This document shows positions 61,420 through 64,000 of a DNA stretch of 64,000 nucleotides, one piece after another. A model generated the notes under the pieces. The model was not told where the DNA came from, ran no database searches, and saw nothing but the letters and a program-made list of their open reading frames with translations. The position numbers were made by a program, and so were the translations under genes. Numbering within the stretch: position 1 is the first letter of the stretch; every line of letters begins with the position of its first letter. Origin of the DNA: CAVSXS01 sp963767715 (GTDB lineage Bacteria > Chloroflexota > Ktedonobacteria > Ktedonobacterales > Ktedonobacteraceae); NCBI GenBank assembly GCA_963767715.1, contig CAVYFA010000009.1, forward strand, positions 62,001-126,000, written 5' to 3'.

Positions 61420-62169
61420 ATGGCTCAGAAAATACTTCTTATCGAAGATGAAGACGGGATTATTCACTTATTAAACCTGTATCTCAGAGATGCAGGTTAC
61501 GAGGTGGTCGCGGCGAAAGATGGCGCGGACGGCCTGGCGCTGCACGCGCGCGTCCACCCCGACCTGGTGATCCTGGATATCATGCTGCCGGCGCTGGATG
61601 GCTTCGAGGTCTGCCGCCGCATTCGCGCCTGGTCTAAAACGCCCATCCTGATGCTCACGGCGCGAGGCGACGAAGATGACCGCATTCAGGGGCTGGATTC
61701 GGGCGCGGACGACTACCTCGTCAAGCCCTTCAGCCCGCGCGAGCTCGTGAGCCGGGTGCGCGCCATCCTGCGGCGCGTCGATAGCAACGATAAACGCGAA
61801 GGGCAGCCGGGCGAGGGAGGAAACGCGAACACGCCGGGCACAAATGGCCGCTCGCTGCTGCGCTTCCCTGACATGACCGTTGACCTGCCGGCGCGCCGCG
61901 TCGAGGTCAATCATGCTGAGGTGATGCTGACGCCCACCGAGTTCGACCTGCTGGCACTCCTCGCGCAATCGCCCGACCGGGTCTACACACGTGAGATGCT
62001 GATGAATAAAATCTGGGGCTATGATTATTATGGCGACGGGCACATCATCGATGTCCATATTAGCGCGCTGCGTAAGAAGATAGAGGCAAATTCGGAGTAT
62101 CGTTACATCAAGACGGTCTGGCGCGTCGGCTATAAATTCGAAGTTGGGACGCGAGCAGTATCAACATAA
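61420..62169 (+). CDS. OmpR-family response regulator
   Basis: 249 residues. The receiver has D53 (ILDIMLP) as phospho-acceptor, with T80 and K102 (YLVKPF). After a Gly/Asn-rich linker (about 125-145), the winged-helix output domain is complete: LTPTEFDLLALLAQSPDRVY, GYDYYGDGHIIDVHISALRK and KTVWRVGYKFE. It binds DNA as a dimer when phosphorylated, presumably by the kinase encoded next. Targets are unknown. Confidence 0.94.
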   Translation: MAQKILLIEDEDGIIHLLNLYLRDAGYEVVAAKDGADGLALHARVHPDLVILDIMLPALDGFEVCRRIRAWSKTPILMLTARGDEDDRIQGLDSGADDYLVKPFSPRELVSRVRAILRRVDSNDKREGQPGEGGNANTPGTNGRSLLRFPDMTVDLPARRVEVNHAEVMLTPTEFDLLALLAQSPDRVYTREMLMNKIWGYDYYGDGHIIDVHISALRKKIEANSEYRYIKTVWRVGYKFEVGTRAVST

Positions 62170-62261
62170 ACGGGCATTCTATCTCGCCTGTACGGGAGGG
62201 GGTGTGGTAGAGCAGGGTGGGGACGCTTGCGTCGCCCTCGGTCCGTACGGAAAGGGCTTCC

Positions 62262-63908
62262 ATGCAACAGGGTCTCAAGCGGGTTCGCTGGTGGCAAAGC
62301 ATTCGCTGGCGACTGGCGATCGGGTCTATTCTAGTCTCGCTGCTGGCAACAACACTGCTGGCAATCGGCGTCATCATCGCCGTCAACTACTACTATGGCG
62401 TTGACCAGCGCCAGCAGTTAACGCAGATTGCCTCGATCACCGCTCAGCGTATAGGCATCAGCTACGATGAGAGCGGCAGTATTACGAAGGCGACCAACAG
62501 TGTATTGCCGAACACGCCCACTCAGAATGCTCAAAACCCAGAGAACCTGCTGCTGGTTCTCACGTACGCCCGCAATGCTACGACCGGGAAGCGCTCGCTC
62601 GTCCTGCTCTATCCCCACTTTAATGCCGGTCCGAACGCGCAGAGCGGGCAGCCGGGTCTGAGGCTCGCAGAAATCCTGCTGGCCGGAAACGATCCGTCGC
62701 TGCAACAGGGCGACTACGCGAAACTGGCCAGTTCGATCACCAGCGCGTTTCGCGGCACCTCGACGGTCGGAGACATCGGCAAGACGGGCCCGGGCGCGTC
62801 TCCGCGCACGTTCGTCACACAGCCCATCTTCGCCGGGGGACAGCCCGGCGGTCCGGTTGTTGGTGTGACGGTCGTCATACCGCGCTACGCCGCGGATAAT
62901 AGCGTGCCGCCCTTCCTGGGGACCGTAACATGGGTTGTGTTGCTGGCGGCCCTGGTCGTCACCATTATCGCCACGCTGGTGGCGCTGCTCTTCTCGCGCA
63001 CCATCACTCGTCCCCTGGCGCGCCTGACAAAGACCGCGCACGTGCTGGCCTCCGGCGATTACAGCGCGCGCGTGGAGACCAGGTCGCGCAGCGAATTGGG
63101 AGAACTGGCGGATACCGTCAACAAGATGGCGAGCCGCCTGGAAAGCGACGTGGAGGAACTGCACAGGCAGGAGCAGGAGCGGCGCGCACTCATTATGAAT
63201 ATCACGCATGACCTGGCGACTCCTCTGACGGCTATCGCCGGCCTGGGCGAGTCGCTGGTGGATGGCGTCAACCAGGACCGCGAGGATTACGAACAGACGG
63301 GCCGCGTCATCGTGCGCGAAACGCTGCGCTTGCGCCGCCTGGTCAAAGACCTGCACATTATGGCGAAGGTGGAGGCCGGGGCGATGCAGCCACAGCGCAA
63401 ACCGCTGAGACTGGCCGCGCTGGTTGACGAGGCCCTGGCGGTGCTCATCCCCGAGTTCGAGCGCGCCAACGTCGAGCCCCGCAACAACATTCCCTACAGC
63501 ATGCCCGTCATCTCGGCTGACCCCGACCTGCTGGCACGCGTTTTCACCAACCTGTGCGATAACGCGCTGCGCCACACCCCATCCGGCGGCAGCGTGACCA
63601 TCGAGGCGAGGCAGGCAGGCAATATGCTCGAAGTGGCCGTTACCGACACGGGCAAGGGCATTCCGACCGCCGCCTTGCCGCGCGTCTTCGACCGCTTCTT
63701 CAAGGCGGACAACTCGCGTCAATCTTCGACCGGTGGAAGCGGGCTGGGGCTCGCCATCGTGCGTGCCATCATCGAGGCGCACGGCGGCACCATTCGCGCT
63801 GAAAATACGCCCCAGGGGGGAGCGCGCTTCATCTTCACCCTGCCTGTCCCCTCGTACAGCCCGGAGCAAATGGCCGGCATGAATACCATCCCCATGAAAC
63901 CGCTATAG
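62262..63908 (+). CDS. membrane sensor histidine kinase with HAMP domain
   Basis: 548 residues. Two membrane helices (about 18-42 and 222-250) enclose an extracellular sensor domain of about 180 residues rich in Asn, Gly and Pro. A HAMP domain follows (SRTITRPLARLTKTAHVLAS), then HisKA with H316 in ITHDLATPLTA, and HATPase with NLCDNALRHT, DTGKGIP and GSGLGLAIV. HDLATP instead of HELRTP is a known variant. I chose ATG 62262 (AAGGG five bases upstream); a GTG at 62217 lies in repeat-like GC-rich DNA. It is the cognate kinase of the preceding regulator. Confidence 0.93.
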   Translation: MQQGLKRVRWWQSIRWRLAIGSILVSLLATTLLAIGVIIAVNYYYGVDQRQQLTQIASITAQRIGISYDESGSITKATNSVLPNTPTQNAQNPENLLLVLTYARNATTGKRSLVLLYPHFNAGPNAQSGQPGLRLAEILLAGNDPSLQQGDYAKLASSITSAFRGTSTVGDIGKTGPGASPRTFVTQPIFAGGQPGGPVVGVTVVIPRYAADNSVPPFLGTVTWVVLLAALVVTIIATLVALLFSRTITRPLARLTKTAHVLASGDYSARVETRSRSELGELADTVNKMASRLESDVEELHRQEQERRALIMNITHDLATPLTAIAGLGESLVDGVNQDREDYEQTGRVIVRETLRLRRLVKDLHIMAKVEAGAMQPQRKPLRLAALVDEALAVLIPEFERANVEPRNNIPYSMPVISADPDLLARVFTNLCDNALRHTPSGGSVTIEARQAGNMLEVAVTDTGKGIPTAALPRVFDRFFKADNSRQSSTGGSGLGLAIVRAIIEAHGGTIRAENTPQGGARFIFTLPVPSYSPEQMAGMNTIPMKPL

Positions 63909-64000
63909 CCAATATTGCTTATCCGCTCGTAACCGGCGTTGCAGCAATGGTATACTTAGATCAACCGTATTTCCCCTACGGAATAACACAATTATGCCGA
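63909..64000 (+). promoter_or_regulatory. intergenic right edge, possible promoter
   Basis: TATACT at 63950-63955 is a possible -10 element and CCGTA-TTTCCC-TACGG a short hairpin after it. An ATG at 63994 opens a frame that leaves the window; too short to judge. Confidence 0.3.

Noticed and set aside
62418..63869. A 483-codon frame on the minus strand opposite the HAMP kinase
   Set aside because: Antisense to an unmistakable kinase; its arginine/histidine/glutamine-rich translation has no recognisable domain.

Overview
The window looks like chromosomal DNA from a member of the Chloroflexota, most plausibly class Ktedonobacteria. The basis is inference from gene content rather than a search: three large proteins with the 'helicase-associated' (Helicase_C_3-type) C-terminal domain and no motor, a SWIM zinc-finger protein, tandem FemX-type aminoacyltransferases, GAF-rich histidine kinases, XRE-plus-GAF-like regulators, a menaquinone (MenF/D/H/B/C) operon, high GC with many short palindromic dispersed repeats, and tRNA genes without encoded CCA. 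No rRNA, CRISPR array, prophage or complete insertion sequence is visible.

Layout. 1-7.0 kb (minus strand): a decayed gene at the left edge, two overlapping helicase-associated proteins (one with SWIM and SAP-like modules) behind a good promoter, and an M16 zinc peptidase. 7.2-10.8 kb (plus): a HicAB toxin-antitoxin pair, a multi-GAF histidine kinase split by a frame break, and a CheY-like receiver overlapping the kinase end. 10.8-13 kb: a poor, repeat-bearing stretch, a membrane-anchored DUF4352-type protein and a tRNA-Phe unit with promoter and terminator. 13-20 kb: an XRE regulator, two methyltransferases, an ABC-2 exporter and a Gmad2-type lipoprotein. 20-29 kb: LysM-CHAP cell-wall protein, polyphosphate kinase, tRNA-Leu, and the protein quality-control group tig-clpX-lon, with clpP absent from its usual place. 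29-32 kb: GNAT acetyltransferase and two FemX-like proteins. 32-38.6 kb (minus): the men operon. 38.8-44.5 kb: a 1326-residue TPR protein, YajQ and FolD. 45-48.8 kb (minus): a third helicase-associated protein, IspH and a cut-down glutamyl-tRNA-reductase-like Rossmann protein. 48.9-53.6 kb: MFS transporter, DUF4118 kinase, a VapC remnant and several small stress or low-complexity proteins. 53.8-58.7 kb: mutL (split by a frame break in a 9-nt tandem repeat) and priA. 58.9-64 kb: a probable 2OG-Fe(II) oxygenase, a VOC protein between direct repeats, a secreted protein and an OmpR-type two-component system.

The most striking feature is a set of short palindromic repeats that sit not only between genes but in frame inside conserved housekeeping genes. 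A 27-nt element occurs once in lon and twice, in opposite orientations, in mutL, and gives nearly the same nonapeptide in Lon and MutL. A related element lies in menC and twice in menD. A third kind fills a roughly 57-residue insertion just before the Walker A motif of PriA. Outside genes, related palindromes form long hairpins between the femX genes and after priA, and a perfect 64-bp palindrome ends the TPR gene. This looks like a genome-wide population of mobile or expanding small repeats that proteins have accommodated in linkers.

Three genes (the GAF kinase, tig and mutL) carry breaks whose downstream frame is offset in the same direction (-1). These could be real decay, programmed recoding or base-calling errors; the sequence alone cannot decide.
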